Shown here piece by piece: positions 31,825 through 41,062 of a stretch of 50,871 nucleotides of DNA. The translations under genes and the position numbers were made by a program. The notes beneath the pieces are model-generated. The model was given only the letters and a program-made list of their open reading frames with translations, made no database searches and was not told the DNA's origin. How positions within the stretch are numbered: position 1 is the stretch's first letter; each line of letters opens with the position of its first letter. This DNA is from DATEJJ01 sp039649115 (lineage in GTDB: Bacteria; Actinomycetota; Actinomycetes; Mycobacteriales; Micromonosporaceae): NCBI GenBank assembly GCA_039649115.1, contig JBBWZQ010000353.1, positions 1 through 50,871 of the forward strand. The letters are read 5' to 3'.

Positions 31825-33080
31825 GGTGCCGCCACGCCTCTGGTCCGGGACACCTCATCGAGGAGTGCCAGGATCACCAGGGCCGCGCCGGACTGCCGTA
31901 CGGCAGGCGTTGCCGCGCACGCCGCGCTCATCCACCGCTGCCGGTCACCCGCGGCCATGTCCGCGAGCCGGCCCGCCGCGGCGGTCGCGTCGCGCGCGAC
32001 CCGGAAACCCGTCACGCCCTCGTCGACCGTGCCGGCCAGTCCCCCTTCCGCGGACACGATCACCGGCGTGCCGCAGGCCTGAGACTCCAGGCTGACCAGT
32101 CCGAGTGGCTCCGCCCTGGCGAGATAGAGCGTGGCGTAGGCATGCCGGTACAGTTCGACGAGTTCCGCATCCGGCACGCCGACGCGCACGACGAGCTCGA
32201 CGCCCACCTCGTCGGCCGCCCGGCGCAGGCGTCGCTCCTGCGCCTCGTCCGGTCTGGGCGCGACCACCACGACCGGCAACCGCAGGCCGGACAGGCCCGC
32301 GGCACGGACCGCGAGCTCATGGCCCTTCGCGGGAATGAGCGCTCCGACGCTGAGCAGGTGGCTCCGGCGGGCTGCGGACGGGGTGGGCGTGAAGACGTCG
32401 GCGACGCCAGGGGCGACGACCCGAGCCGATCGCCGGTAAGCGACCCGGATCGCCGCGGCGGTGAACGCGGAATTCGTGGCGATGACGGACGCCGAGGAGA
32501 CCGCGTCGCGGTCGCTGCGCCGCATCGCCGCCCGCAGCGGGCCGTACAGCGTGCGGGTCGCCGGATTGGTCGACGACCGCGCCGCGCGCTCGTAGTCCAC
32601 CCGGCGGGGTTCGTCGCAGTACAGGACGCTCGGCGCGGCCAGCCAGCGCAGCGCGGCCGGGGCGGCGTGGGACAGTCCGCAGGGATTGACGAAGACCGCG
32701 TCGGGCCGCCAGTCTTCGACGACGCCGGCAAGGGCGCGCCAGGCCCGCTCCAGCCGGATGAAGTCCGTGTAGCGCAGCGGCGGGCGCAACCAGCGCGGGA
32801 CCGCGTCCGCGACCTGGGCGTGGCGGACCGTGGTGTGGCGGACCGTGGTGTGACGGACCGGGGTGTGACGGACCGGCACATGGCGGACCGCGGTCAGCTC
32901 CCGGCGGCCGGCGGCGTCCGGCAGGTCCGGCTCCGGGAACATGTGCGTGACGTCTACCGCGCCGGACAGCGTGAACTGCCGGAGGGTCACCTCCGGACGC
33001 GCGTGCAACGCGGCGACCATCCCGGACAGCCGCCGTGCGGCGCCGCCGGCGCGCAGGTTGTGGACGACCGCGATCCTCAC
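31821..33080 (-). CDS. Family 4-type glycosyltransferase with a VRHTx repeat
   Basis: A 419-residue GT4. MRIAVVHNLRAGGAARRLSG begins it; VGALIPAKGHELAVRAAG and YLARAEPLGLVSLESQACGT (E-x7-E) complete the family motifs. Between residues about 62 and 87 lies VRHVPVRHTPVRHTTVRHTT, encoded by a 15-base tandem repeat. GTG 33080 follows a GGGAGGAA site and overlaps the upstream stop by 4 bases. Confidence 0.88.
   Translation of the reverse strand: MRIAVVHNLRAGGAARRLSGMVAALHARPEVTLRQFTLSGAVDVTHMFPEPDLPDAAGRRELTAVRHVPVRHTPVRHTTVRHTTVRHAQVADAVPRWLRPPLRYTDFIRLERAWRALAGVVEDWRPDAVFVNPCGLSHAAPAALRWLAAPSVLYCDEPRRVDYERAARSSTNPATRTLYGPLRAAMRRSDRDAVSSASVIATNSAFTAAAIRVAYRRSARVVAPGVADVFTPTPSAARRSHLLSVGALIPAKGHELAVRAAGLSGLRLPVVVVAPRPDEAQERRLRRAADEVGVELVVRVGVPDAELVELYRHAYATLYLARAEPLGLVSLESQACGTPVIVSAEGGLAGTVDEGVTGFRVARDATAAAGRLADMAAGDRQRWMSAACAATPAVRQSGAALVILALLDEVSRTRGVAAP
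32821..32895 (-). repeat. 15-base tandem repeat inside a glycosyltransferase gene
   Basis: Five units (32821-32835, 32836-32850, 32851-32865, 32866-32880, 32881-32895) share TGGCGGACCG or TGACGGACCG and differ at a few bases. They encode VRHTx repeats. The unit length is a multiple of three, so length changes stay in frame. Confidence 0.9.
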
Positions 33081-34231
33081 GGGATCCGTTCCTCCCGCCC
33101 AGCCCCGACGCGACCGCCCGACCCCCGGTAGACCGCCATGAGCTGGTCGACGTGGCGGCGCCAGCTGTGCCGTCCAGCAGCCCGGGCAGCCGCCGCGCCA
33201 CCGAGCTCGTCGCGCAGCCGCGGGTGGGCCAGCAGGCGACGCAGGGCGTGCGCGAGCGCTCCCGCGTCCGCGATGTCGACCAGCAACCCGGTCCTGCCGG
33301 GCTCGACCTCGGCCAGTGCGGCGGGTACCCGCGTCGCGACGACCGGCCGGCCCTCGACGAGCGCGCGGATCAGCACCCCGCTCGCCGGGTTGGCCGCGCG
33401 GTACGGCAGAACCACCACGGCGGCCGTGGCGACGAGATCGGCGAACTGTTCGTCGGTGACGTAGCCCAGCCACTGTGGCGGAGAGGGGCAACGATCGAGG
33501 ACGCCGGCGATCCGGCTCAGCCACTGCCGGTCCTGCCGCCGCGCCGCTCCGGCGACGATCAGGGGCAGCGACGGTGTACCGATCCGGCGCCACGCTTCGG
33601 CCAGCACGTCCAGGCCTTTGCCCGGCCCGAGAAAGCCCGCCATCAGCACATGCCGGCCGCGTGACGGTGGCGGGGCGTCCGGGGTCGGCGGGCCGGCGCC
33701 GTGGTCGAGTACGGTGACCGATGGCCAGGCGTCCCGCCTCGCGAGCGCGGCGGCCTCGTCGCTCAGGACCACCGTGCGCGCCACGTGACTGCGGAGATAC
33801 GCCTTGAGCGGCCGGTCGAGCAGCGCCGCCAGCACCCGGTGGGCGACGGCGTCCCGCCAGCCCGGCGCGGTGCGCAGCAGCCCCGAACCCGGCGCCCGGA
33901 CGATGTGTGGCGGGTCGTGTGCGACGAGAACGAGGTCGCGGCGCCGGCGCAGGAACGCCGCGGCGATACCGAACCAGAACGCGCCGACCGAGCTGCGGCC
34001 GATCTCGAGGTGCGCCACCTCGCAGCCACGCAGCTGGCGGCGTACCTGCCAGGCGGCCGCCGCGGCGACCAGCGCGGGCGGCCGGCGCGACGCCCGCTCC
34101 CTGGTCTGCCGGTCCTCGCCGTCACCGACGCGGATGTGCAGAACCTGCAGGCCGTCGTCCCGCATCTGGCGCACGACGTTGCACGCGACGGCGGCGACGC
34201 CACCCTCGGTGGGACTGGCAATCACGATCAC
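33077..34231 (-). CDS. Family 4-type glycosyltransferase
   Basis: A 384-residue GT4. MIVIASPTEGGVAAVACNVV gives the N-terminal motif; HVLMAGFLGPGKGLDVLAEA and LPYRAANPASGVLIRALVEG (the 'P...s.s..l..a...G.PVv' pattern) fit a GT4 with a degenerate E-x7-E. GTG 34231 overlaps the upstream stop (GTGA). Confidence 0.87.
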   Translation of the reverse strand: MIVIASPTEGGVAAVACNVVRQMRDDGLQVLHIRVGDGEDRQTRERASRRPPALVAAAAAWQVRRQLRGCEVAHLEIGRSSVGAFWFGIAAAFLRRRRDLVLVAHDPPHIVRAPGSGLLRTAPGWRDAVAHRVLAALLDRPLKAYLRSHVARTVVLSDEAAALARRDAWPSVTVLDHGAGPPTPDAPPPSRGRHVLMAGFLGPGKGLDVLAEAWRRIGTPSLPLIVAGAARRQDRQWLSRIAGVLDRCPSPPQWLGYVTDEQFADLVATAAVVVLPYRAANPASGVLIRALVEGRPVVATRVPAALAEVEPGRTGLLVDIADAGALAHALRRLLAHPRLRDELGGAAAARAAGRHSWRRHVDQLMAVYRGSGGRVGAGREERIP

Positions 34232-35352
34232 GCCTGCCCCCACCGGCGCCGGCGTACCAGTGCGCTCTGGTAGACCTCCAGTGTGCGATCCACCATGCGG
34301 TCGACCCCGAAGCATTCCCGGACGCGCTGCCGCCCCCGGGATCCCAGCTGCCTGGCCAGTGCCCGGTCCGCCGAGAGCATGTCGATGGTCCGGGCCAGCG
34401 CGACGGGATCGCCGGGAGGGACGAGGAAGCCGGTGGAGCCATCGACCACGGTCTCGCTCAGGCCATCGATCCGGCTGGCTACAACCGGTAGTCCGGCTGC
34501 CATCGCCTCCAGCGCGGCGTACGGCGCGCTCTCCCACCGGGACGGGAGCACCGCGATGTCCCCCCGCGCCTGTACCCGGTCGACCTCCGCCGTCCAGCCG
34601 CGGAACCGCACCCGCCCCGCCGTGCCTGGATCGGCGGCGGCGCGCCGGGTCAGCTCCGTCCAGTGTGGACCGTCTCCGCTGATCTCGGCGACCCAGTCGC
34701 CCCGGCTGGCGGCGACCGCCGAAAGGAGAACATCGAACCCCTTCTGGCGTATCAGGCTGCCGACGGCGACGATCCGCGGCGGCCCGGCAGCACCGGCCCG
34801 TCCATCGGTCGGCGCGCTGCCGCTCGGGATGCCGTTCACGACCACGCACACCTCGCCGGGTGGCACGCCGTACCGGGTCAGCAGGAAGCAGCGCGAGCCC
34901 TCGCTGACCGCGATGACCCGATCGGCCAGCGCGAATTGCGCCTTCTTGACGGCGGTCTTGGCCGACCAGGCACCGGGCCGCGGGCCACGCTGCGCCAACG
35001 CCGGGTCGGAGGCGTCCGACCGGGGCAGGTGTTCGGTCAGCACCAGCGCGCGGCAGCGCGGCCGTGCCGCCAGCATCAGACGCAGGCTCTGGCGATCGAA
35101 GGTGTCCGCCAGGTGCAGGTGCCACACCGCGCCGGGAAGGACGCTCCCGGCCCGGGTGACGGGGAAGTCGTACCGCCGTGCCTGATCGGTCAGGACGACG
35201 GCGGAGGGTGTCAGCGCGAAGCTCACCCGGACGCCCCGGCAACGCAGGCCGGTGCCGAGATCCACCATGTGGCGCCACACACCGCCGGGTGTCGTCGCGG
35301 TCGTGGCGAGGACAACGGCGCGGACCCGCGACCGGTTCTCACCCGCGCCCAT
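34228..35352 (-). CDS. Family 4-type glycosyltransferase
   Basis: A 374-residue GT4. VLATTATTPGGVWRHMVDLG, VAVGSLIRQKGFDVLLSAVA and LPSRWESAPYAALEAMAAGL (E-x7-E) define it. ATG 35352 overlaps the upstream flippase gene by 14 bases. Donor sugar unknown. Confidence 0.9.
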   Translation of the reverse strand: MGAGENRSRVRAVVLATTATTPGGVWRHMVDLGTGLRCRGVRVSFALTPSAVVLTDQARRYDFPVTRAGSVLPGAVWHLHLADTFDRQSLRLMLAARPRCRALVLTEHLPRSDASDPALAQRGPRPGAWSAKTAVKKAQFALADRVIAVSEGSRCFLLTRYGVPPGEVCVVVNGIPSGSAPTDGRAGAAGPPRIVAVGSLIRQKGFDVLLSAVAASRGDWVAEISGDGPHWTELTRRAAADPGTAGRVRFRGWTAEVDRVQARGDIAVLPSRWESAPYAALEAMAAGLPVVASRIDGLSETVVDGSTGFLVPPGDPVALARTIDMLSADRALARQLGSRGRQRVRECFGVDRMVDRTLEVYQSALVRRRRWGQA

Positions 35353-36799
35353 GGTGCCTCACCCACAGTTCCCGCGGCCAGCCGCGCAATGCCGTGTTGC
35401 CCGCGACGAAGACCCCGACGCTCAACAGCAACGCGGGGACCGGCCACCGGTGGAGCCCGGCAGCGGTCGTGGCGGCCGCCGTGGTTGCCGACGCCGGCCG
35501 CGCGGACGCGGCGAGGGACGGACCGAGTTGGACCCGTCCCGACAGCGCCACGAAGGCGGCGACACAGACAACGAGCTCGGTGGCCAGGGTGGCCCACGCC
35601 GACGCCACGACGCCGAAGACGGGCACCAGGCTGATGTTGAGCAGCACGTTGCCCACCAGGCCGACGGAGTTCTGCAGGAGCATCCGCGGTCCGCGGCGCA
35701 GCGCCACGAGAACACCGGACAGCAGGTTGTTGACGACCGAGACCACCGCCGCCAGGACGAGAACGCGCAGCAGCACGGCCGCGTTGCCGTACGCGCTGCC
35801 GTACAGCAACGCGATGACGAGTGGCGCGAACATCCCGACCGTGATGCACGCTGGCAAGGCGGTGGCGGCCAGCAGATGCCACACCCGCGACACGAGCAGG
35901 CTCAGCCGCTGCCCGTCCGCGGCCGCCAGGGACAGACCCGGAAGCGCGGCTCCCATGATGATTCCGGGGACGGCCACCAGGATGGACAGGACCTTGACGG
36001 CGGCGGCGTAGTCACCGACCTGCTGCCCGGGTGCCAGATGGCCGATCAGCACCATGTCGATGCTGAAATAGGCGGAGGACACCACGGAGGCCAGGCCGAG
36101 CGGGAGCGCTTCCCGGACGAGCCGTCGTGATTCTCCCCGCGCCGGTCGGGTGGCGTCGACGACCCGCAGGGCCACCACCGCGCAGAGGACGGTGTTCACC
36201 ATCATGCCGGCGGCGGTCGCACCCGCCAGCCAACCGACGCCGAACCCGCAGAGGGCCAGCGTGCTGATCACCGCCGCCTGTACCAGATTGGTGGCGATGT
36301 CGATCAGAGTCATCGGCCGCAGCCGGTTGGCGACGAGCAGAACCTGGCGCAGCCCCAGCAGTCCGGTGCCCGCCACGGCGGGGGCGAGGACCAGCAGCGC
36401 CTGCCCGCGCGGTGCGTGCAGACCCGCGAGCGCCGCGAGCACGACAGTGGCGACGCACAGCGCGGACGACCAGACCGACGCGACGCGGACACCGGCCCGG
36501 ACAACCGCGCCGCGACGACCCGGGTGGACCGCCAGCCGCCGCGTGATGACCTGGCTGAAGCCGAAATCGCTCACCGCCGCGACGAGGTAGTACATCGCGA
36601 GCGCCGAGGACAGTTGACCGAAGTACTCCGCTCCCAGGCTGCGCGCCACGATGGACGTCGAGACCGCCGACAGCGCGGCGACCAGGACGCGGCGACCGAC
36701 CAGAAGTACGGCGGCAGAGGCGGTCCGGACCCCGTCCTCACTGACGTCCGGTGCGCCCGATCCCGGTACCGAGCGCGCGGCCTTCGCGCCGGCGGTCAC
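35339..36799 (-). CDS. wzx: Wzx-type polysaccharide flippase
   Basis: A 486-residue multi-spanning membrane protein with about 12-14 helices, the size of the MOP/MVF flippases that move lipid-linked repeat units across the membrane. N-terminal VSTSIVARSLGAEYFGQLSS and YLVAAVSDFGFSQVITRRLA are characteristic of the RfbX/Wzx family. GTG 36799 overlaps the upstream polymerase stop by 4 bases. The next gene downstream is a glycosyltransferase with 14 bases of overlap. Confidence 0.88.
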   Translation of the reverse strand: MTAGAKAARSVPGSGAPDVSEDGVRTASAAVLLVGRRVLVAALSAVSTSIVARSLGAEYFGQLSSALAMYYLVAAVSDFGFSQVITRRLAVHPGRRGAVVRAGVRVASVWSSALCVATVVLAALAGLHAPRGQALLVLAPAVAGTGLLGLRQVLLVANRLRPMTLIDIATNLVQAAVISTLALCGFGVGWLAGATAAGMMVNTVLCAVVALRVVDATRPARGESRRLVREALPLGLASVVSSAYFSIDMVLIGHLAPGQQVGDYAAAVKVLSILVAVPGIIMGAALPGLSLAAADGQRLSLLVSRVWHLLAATALPACITVGMFAPLVIALLYGSAYGNAAVLLRVLVLAAVVSVVNNLLSGVLVALRRGPRMLLQNSVGLVGNVLLNISLVPVFGVVASAWATLATELVVCVAAFVALSGRVQLGPSLAASARPASATTAAATTAAGLHRWPVPALLLSVGVFVAGNTALRGWPRELWVRHHGRG

Positions 36800-38298
36800 G
36801 GGTACCCGCCTTCGCGGATCGGGTTGCGTCCGGTTCCCTCGGCGGCTGCCAGCGCGAACAGGACCGCGAGACAAGCCAGCACGGCCGGGTAGCGCACCAC
36901 GTAGTCGGTGAGCCAGGACACCGTCACGGCGGCCAACCCGCCGGCCGCGCCGCACATGACCGGACTCAGCCGGCCGGAGCCCCGCAGACCCCGCCAGATG
37001 TCAACGGCGGCGGCGAGCAGAACGGCCACCACCGCGGCGGCGCCGGCGAGGCCCGCCTCCGCGAGGTATTGCAGGTAGGTCGAGTGCGCGTGGGTGAACA
37101 CGCCCGCGCCGGGAACTTTGCTCGTCAGTCGCGCGCTGAGCCGGCCCATCCCGATACCGAAGAAGGGATGTTCGGTGAAGGCGCGCAGGGATGCGCTCCA
37201 CAGTCGCTGGCGGAGCATGTCTCCGCCGGCCGTTGACACCGTGCGCGCGGTGGGATCCAGGATGGACTGCAGCCGCTCCACCACCGGCCGGCCGCCCATG
37301 GCGAGGATCATCGCCTGCAGGCCGGCCCCGGCCCCGGCCGCCCAGCCGAGCCGCCGCAACCGGTCGCCCGGCGCGGAGACGGCGACGGCGACCGCCGCAC
37401 CGGCAGCCGCGCCGATCCAGCTCATCCGGGACAGCGAGACGGCCAGGCCGAGGGAGATGACGATCGCGCCGGCGCCGTTGACGACACGCAGGGGCGTGGG
37501 CAGCCGGCGACTCGTGGCGAGTGCGAACGCCATCGGCAGCCCGACGGCCAGGACGTTGCCGAGCGAGATGGGATCGGAGAAGGTACCGCTGGGCCGGAAC
37601 GTCCCGTCGTAGGTGAAGAAGTAGCCCGGGCCGTACCCTTCGACCCCCGCGCCGCCGTAGATGTTGACCGCGTGCCCGGTGTGCAGTTCGTAGAGCGCCG
37701 TGCCGGCCTGGACCACTGCGGTGGCCACCATGGCCGTCGCCAGAATCACCCCGGCCCGGGGGTCGACCGCACATGCGCGCAGGCACACCGTGCCGGTGGC
37801 GAGAACCAGCGCCAGCATCGCGGCGAAGTGGGGCAGCGCGTAACCAGGGCCGAGAAGTACGGCCGGCAGCAGCAGGACCGGCACCGCCGGTAGGACGGTC
37901 CGCAGCGCGGTCCGCCGGCCCGCCTGCCGGCTGCCGGGCGGATCGGCGACCACCATCGCGAGCAGCATTCCGACGCCGCACAACAAGGTGTGCGGCGACA
38001 CGCCAAGCCCGACTACCTTGATGCGGGTGTCCGCGAAGGGTGCCAGGAGGACGACGACCGCGGCGACCGCCGTCATCGGTCGAGTCGTCAACAGCAGTCC
38101 GATCGCGGCGGCCGGCGGCAGCGCGCAGGCCACCCATTTCACCGCGCTTGCCTGAGTGAAGACTGTCGAGCTGAGGATGCCGGACATGCCGAGGAGGGCC
38201 AGAAACGCCAGTACGGCGATCGCCACCCACCGGACGCGTTCCCGCACCGGTGCGCGTTCGCGATGGATGCCCTCATGCCCGGCGTAGTCACCAGCCAT
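36796..38298 (-). CDS. O-antigen ligase/polymerase-type membrane protein (Wzy-like)
   Basis: A 500-residue protein with about 11-12 membrane segments and a large loop (about 250-300) holding YELHTGHAVNIYGGAGVEGY, then GTFSDPISLGNVLAVGLPMA and a C-terminal ARLTSKVPGAGVFTHAHSTY, the 'aHs.yl..la..G' motif of the Wzy_C/WaaL ligase fold. It likely polymerises repeat units. ATG 38298 overlaps the Wzz-type gene by 11 bases. Confidence 0.85.
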   Translation of the reverse strand: MAGDYAGHEGIHRERAPVRERVRWVAIAVLAFLALLGMSGILSSTVFTQASAVKWVACALPPAAAIGLLLTTRPMTAVAAVVVLLAPFADTRIKVVGLGVSPHTLLCGVGMLLAMVVADPPGSRQAGRRTALRTVLPAVPVLLLPAVLLGPGYALPHFAAMLALVLATGTVCLRACAVDPRAGVILATAMVATAVVQAGTALYELHTGHAVNIYGGAGVEGYGPGYFFTYDGTFRPSGTFSDPISLGNVLAVGLPMAFALATSRRLPTPLRVVNGAGAIVISLGLAVSLSRMSWIGAAAGAAVAVAVSAPGDRLRRLGWAAGAGAGLQAMILAMGGRPVVERLQSILDPTARTVSTAGGDMLRQRLWSASLRAFTEHPFFGIGMGRLSARLTSKVPGAGVFTHAHSTYLQYLAEAGLAGAAAVVAVLLAAAVDIWRGLRGSGRLSPVMCGAAGGLAAVTVSWLTDYVVRYPAVLACLAVLFALAAAEGTGRNPIREGGYP

Positions 38299-39298
38299 TC
38301 TTGCGGCGATCCGACGTAAGGCGGCGACGGCCCAGGGCGAGGACGACCTGACCGGAGACAAGCAGCGCGACAACCGCGGCCACGATGCCGTACACGGTCG
38401 GCCTGGGTTGCACCTGGCTGGCCGCCTCGGCTGGACCAACCACCTGGACCTGCGTGCTGAGACTGGCTCGCTGCATCGCCGATTGCGCGGCCAGCGCGGC
38501 ACGGCGGTCGATCAGCGACGCGAGCAGTGACTGTGCGGTGGTGAGATCGACCGCGGACGCGCTGTCGCCGGGCTGCGAGCCGGTCGGCCGGGCTTGGAGC
38601 ACGCGCTGCTGCACGGCCGCGATCTGCTTGTCGAGCGGCGCGAGCTGAGCGTCGAAGGCCTCCTGGTAGTTCTTCGCGAGCTCGACGGTCTGCCGGTCGA
38701 TGTAGGCCACGAGACTGGCGGCGAGCGCGTCGGCGGCTTTGCGGGCCGTTTCCCGGCTGCCCCACTGCACGGTCACCTGGATCAGGTTCTGTCCGGCAAC
38801 CGTACCGGCCGAGATGCGCGCCGTGAGCGTCGCGCTCCGCACGCCCAACGCCTGCGCGGCGGGATCTATCACCCGCTCCGCGTGCACCACCTCCGCGTAC
38901 TCGGCGGCCAGGCCGCTGGAGGCCAGGACACCGTCCTGCGACGTGGACGGCACCTTGATCATCACCTGGGCACTTGACTGATACACCGTGGGAACCAGGC
39001 GGGTGCCGCCCGTGGTCAGTGCGACGGCGGCGACCACGACGGTCAGGATCCGCCAGCGCGCCCGCCAGAGCAGACCGAGCCGGTCGACCGGTGTTTCCGT
39101 AGCCCTCTGCCATTCGGAGTCGTGCCGGCCGGCCGCCGTCCGGTCGGCGCCGCCACCGGTCACCGCTGTCCGGTGTGCCGGCGGCTGGTCGCCCGCGTGG
39201 AATTCCGGCGACTCACGGTCTGTGGAGGTTTGGTCAATCTGACTCCTTCCCGTCTGACCTCGCCGAGGATGACTCAGAATTTCCCATGTACGCCGCAT
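38288..39298 (-). CDS. Wzz/chain-length determinant-type protein
   Basis: About 336 residues. A variable N-terminus is followed by a membrane segment (WRILTVVVAAVALTTGG), a periplasmic Wzz-type region (SSAQVMIKVPSTSQDGVLAS to AERVIDPAAQALGV), a coiled coil (KNYQEAFDAQLAPLDKQIAA) and a C-terminal membrane segment. The C-terminus ends in GRRRLTSDRRKNGW, without a kinase domain. It sets chain length. The start is uncertain: ATG 39298 is chosen, GTG 39307 and GTG 39163 are alternatives. Confidence 0.8.
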   Translation of the reverse strand: MRRTWEILSHPRRGQTGRSQIDQTSTDRESPEFHAGDQPPAHRTAVTGGGADRTAAGRHDSEWQRATETPVDRLGLLWRARWRILTVVVAAVALTTGGTRLVPTVYQSSAQVMIKVPSTSQDGVLASSGLAAEYAEVVHAERVIDPAAQALGVRSATLTARISAGTVAGQNLIQVTVQWGSRETARKAADALAASLVAYIDRQTVELAKNYQEAFDAQLAPLDKQIAAVQQRVLQARPTGSQPGDSASAVDLTTAQSLLASLIDRRAALAAQSAMQRASLSTQVQVVGPAEAASQVQPRPTVYGIVAAVVALLVSGQVVLALGRRRLTSDRRKNGW

Positions 39299-39582
39299 GT
39301 GGTCCACGTTCTCCAACGTCTGTTCCCCGCTACGCGCAGGCTTCGCCATCCGGAGTATCGGCGGGCCGGGACGACAATTGTGGTTGCCACTCCGAAGGTC
39401 GGCCAAACGGCGCTCGTCCGAATACTCAAATGCGAATACGACTCGAACCGGTCGCGGCATTCGTGATTCCTGTTCCAGGTCCTGCCAAAACAATTACCGC
39501 GATGTGGCCGCCGTACTACGCTCGCCTGAAGCGCGACACCAGGTCCGCTTTCCGCCAGACGATCCGTCCTTGGAGCACCCGC
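39299..39582. promoter_or_regulatory. Divergent control region of the polysaccharide cluster
   Basis: About 284 bases separate the Wzz-type gene and the priming transferase gene. It is less GC-rich than the neighbouring genes. On the minus strand CACA-N16-GCCGAT (39382-39357) resembles a FliA-type promoter at two mismatches. I see no strong terminator or palindrome here. Confidence 0.4.
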
Positions 39583-41052
39583 GTGGAAACCACACAGGAC
39601 TCCGGCGACACGGCAACCAGGCTCGCCGCCCGACCCCCTGCCGCCGGTCCGGACACCGCCGGCGAACCGGCCCCACCCGGAAAGCCGGAACCCGGCTCGG
39701 TGCGCCGGCGACGGGCCGGGCGGACCCGCCCGCGGGCGTGGCACCTGGTGCTTTCTGTCGACGTGGCCTGCCTCCTGCTGCCCGCGGCGTGGGTGGCACA
39801 GTACCGCCACGCCGTGGTCGTCATGGCGGTACTGAGTGTGCTGCTGTTCACCGCGGGCGAGCGGTACCGTCCCCGGCTGCACCTCAGCATCCTGGACGAG
39901 CTGCCCGCGCTGCTGGGCAGGACACTCGTCGCGGCCGCCGTCGTGGCCAACGTGACCGCGGTGCGGCACAACGCCGATGCCGCGGCCGAGGGCTTTCTCC
40001 GGGGCTCCGCTTCCGCGATCGGCTTCGTCGTGCTCGGCCGGACGGCCACCGGGCACGTCATCCGCCTGGTCCGGCGGCGAGGCTGGAGCAGCCACCGGAC
40101 AATCCTGGTCGGCGGCGGCCCGGTCGCCGAGGATCTCGCCCGCCTGCTGAACCAGCACCCACGGTACGGCTTGCGTGTCGTCGGCTACGTCGACGATCGC
40201 GGACCGGCGTCCCCGACCGGCGAGGCGGTCTCGTGGCTGGGACCGTTGGCGCGGTTGGAGGACTGCCTGCGGCGGACCGGTGCACAGGTGCTCCTCGTCG
40301 CCGATGGCGAAGGTCCCGAACGCCAACTCATCGAGATCCTCCGCCGGCCGGCCGTCGCCGACTGCGACCTGATGGTTGTCCCTCGACTGCGCGACGTCGG
40401 AAGTCACCCCGGCCCGCTGGACCATGTCGGGGCGATCCCCGTCGTCCGGGTCCGCAATGCCTCGCTGCGCGGTCCCAGGCGCCACCTCAAACGCGTCTCC
40501 GACATCACCCTCAGCGCGGCCGGGCTCGTCGTGTTCAGCCCGGTACTGCTGCTGTGCATGCTGGCCGTGCGCCTCGAAGGTGGGCCGGGGGTGTTCTTCG
40601 TGCAACAGCGGGTGGGCCGGGACGGCCAGCACTTCTCGCTGATCAAATTCCGGTCCGTGCGACTGCCCGAGCAGAGCGAGTCGGAACCGAGGTGGTCGAT
40701 CGCCGGCGACGAACGGATCGGACCGGTCGGCCGGGTACTGCGCCGCACCTCGCTCGACGAGCTGCCCCAACTGTGGAACGTGCTGCGCGGTGACATGGCA
40801 CTGGTCGGACCGCGACCCGAGCGGCCCTGCTTCGTCGAGCAGTTCTCCACCGAGAATCCGGCGTACGCCGGCCGGCACCGCGTACCCACCGGCCTGACCG
40901 GCCTCGCGCAGGTCAGCGGGCTGCGGGGCGACACGTCCATCCCCGACCGGACCCGGTACGACAACTACTACATCGAGAACTGGTCGCTGTGGCTGGACGC
41001 GAAGGTGTTGCTACGGACGATCCACGAAGTCCTCGCGGCCAGGGGCCGGTGA
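39583..41052 (+). CDS. Polyprenyl-phosphate sugar phosphotransferase (WbaP/ExoY type)
   Basis: A 489-residue priming enzyme. Four to five membrane segments (55-160) and a CoA-binding-like region (HRTILVGGGPVAEDLARLLN, YGLRVVGYVDDRG) lead to the catalytic domain: KRVSDITLSAAGLVVFSPVL, VFFVQQRVGRDGQHFSLIKF, RTSLDELPQLWNVLRGDMAL and VGPRPE. It transfers a sugar phosphate to undecaprenyl phosphate. GTG 39583 follows a GGAG site. It is transcribed divergently from the rest of the cluster. Confidence 0.92.
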   Translation: METTQDSGDTATRLAARPPAAGPDTAGEPAPPGKPEPGSVRRRRAGRTRPRAWHLVLSVDVACLLLPAAWVAQYRHAVVVMAVLSVLLFTAGERYRPRLHLSILDELPALLGRTLVAAAVVANVTAVRHNADAAAEGFLRGSASAIGFVVLGRTATGHVIRLVRRRGWSSHRTILVGGGPVAEDLARLLNQHPRYGLRVVGYVDDRGPASPTGEAVSWLGPLARLEDCLRRTGAQVLLVADGEGPERQLIEILRRPAVADCDLMVVPRLRDVGSHPGPLDHVGAIPVVRVRNASLRGPRRHLKRVSDITLSAAGLVVFSPVLLLCMLAVRLEGGPGVFFVQQRVGRDGQHFSLIKFRSVRLPEQSESEPRWSIAGDERIGPVGRVLRRTSLDELPQLWNVLRGDMALVGPRPERPCFVEQFSTENPAYAGRHRVPTGLTGLAQVSGLRGDTSIPDRTRYDNYYIENWSLWLDAKVLLRTIHEVLAARGR

Positions 41053-41062
41053 GGCCGCGGCG

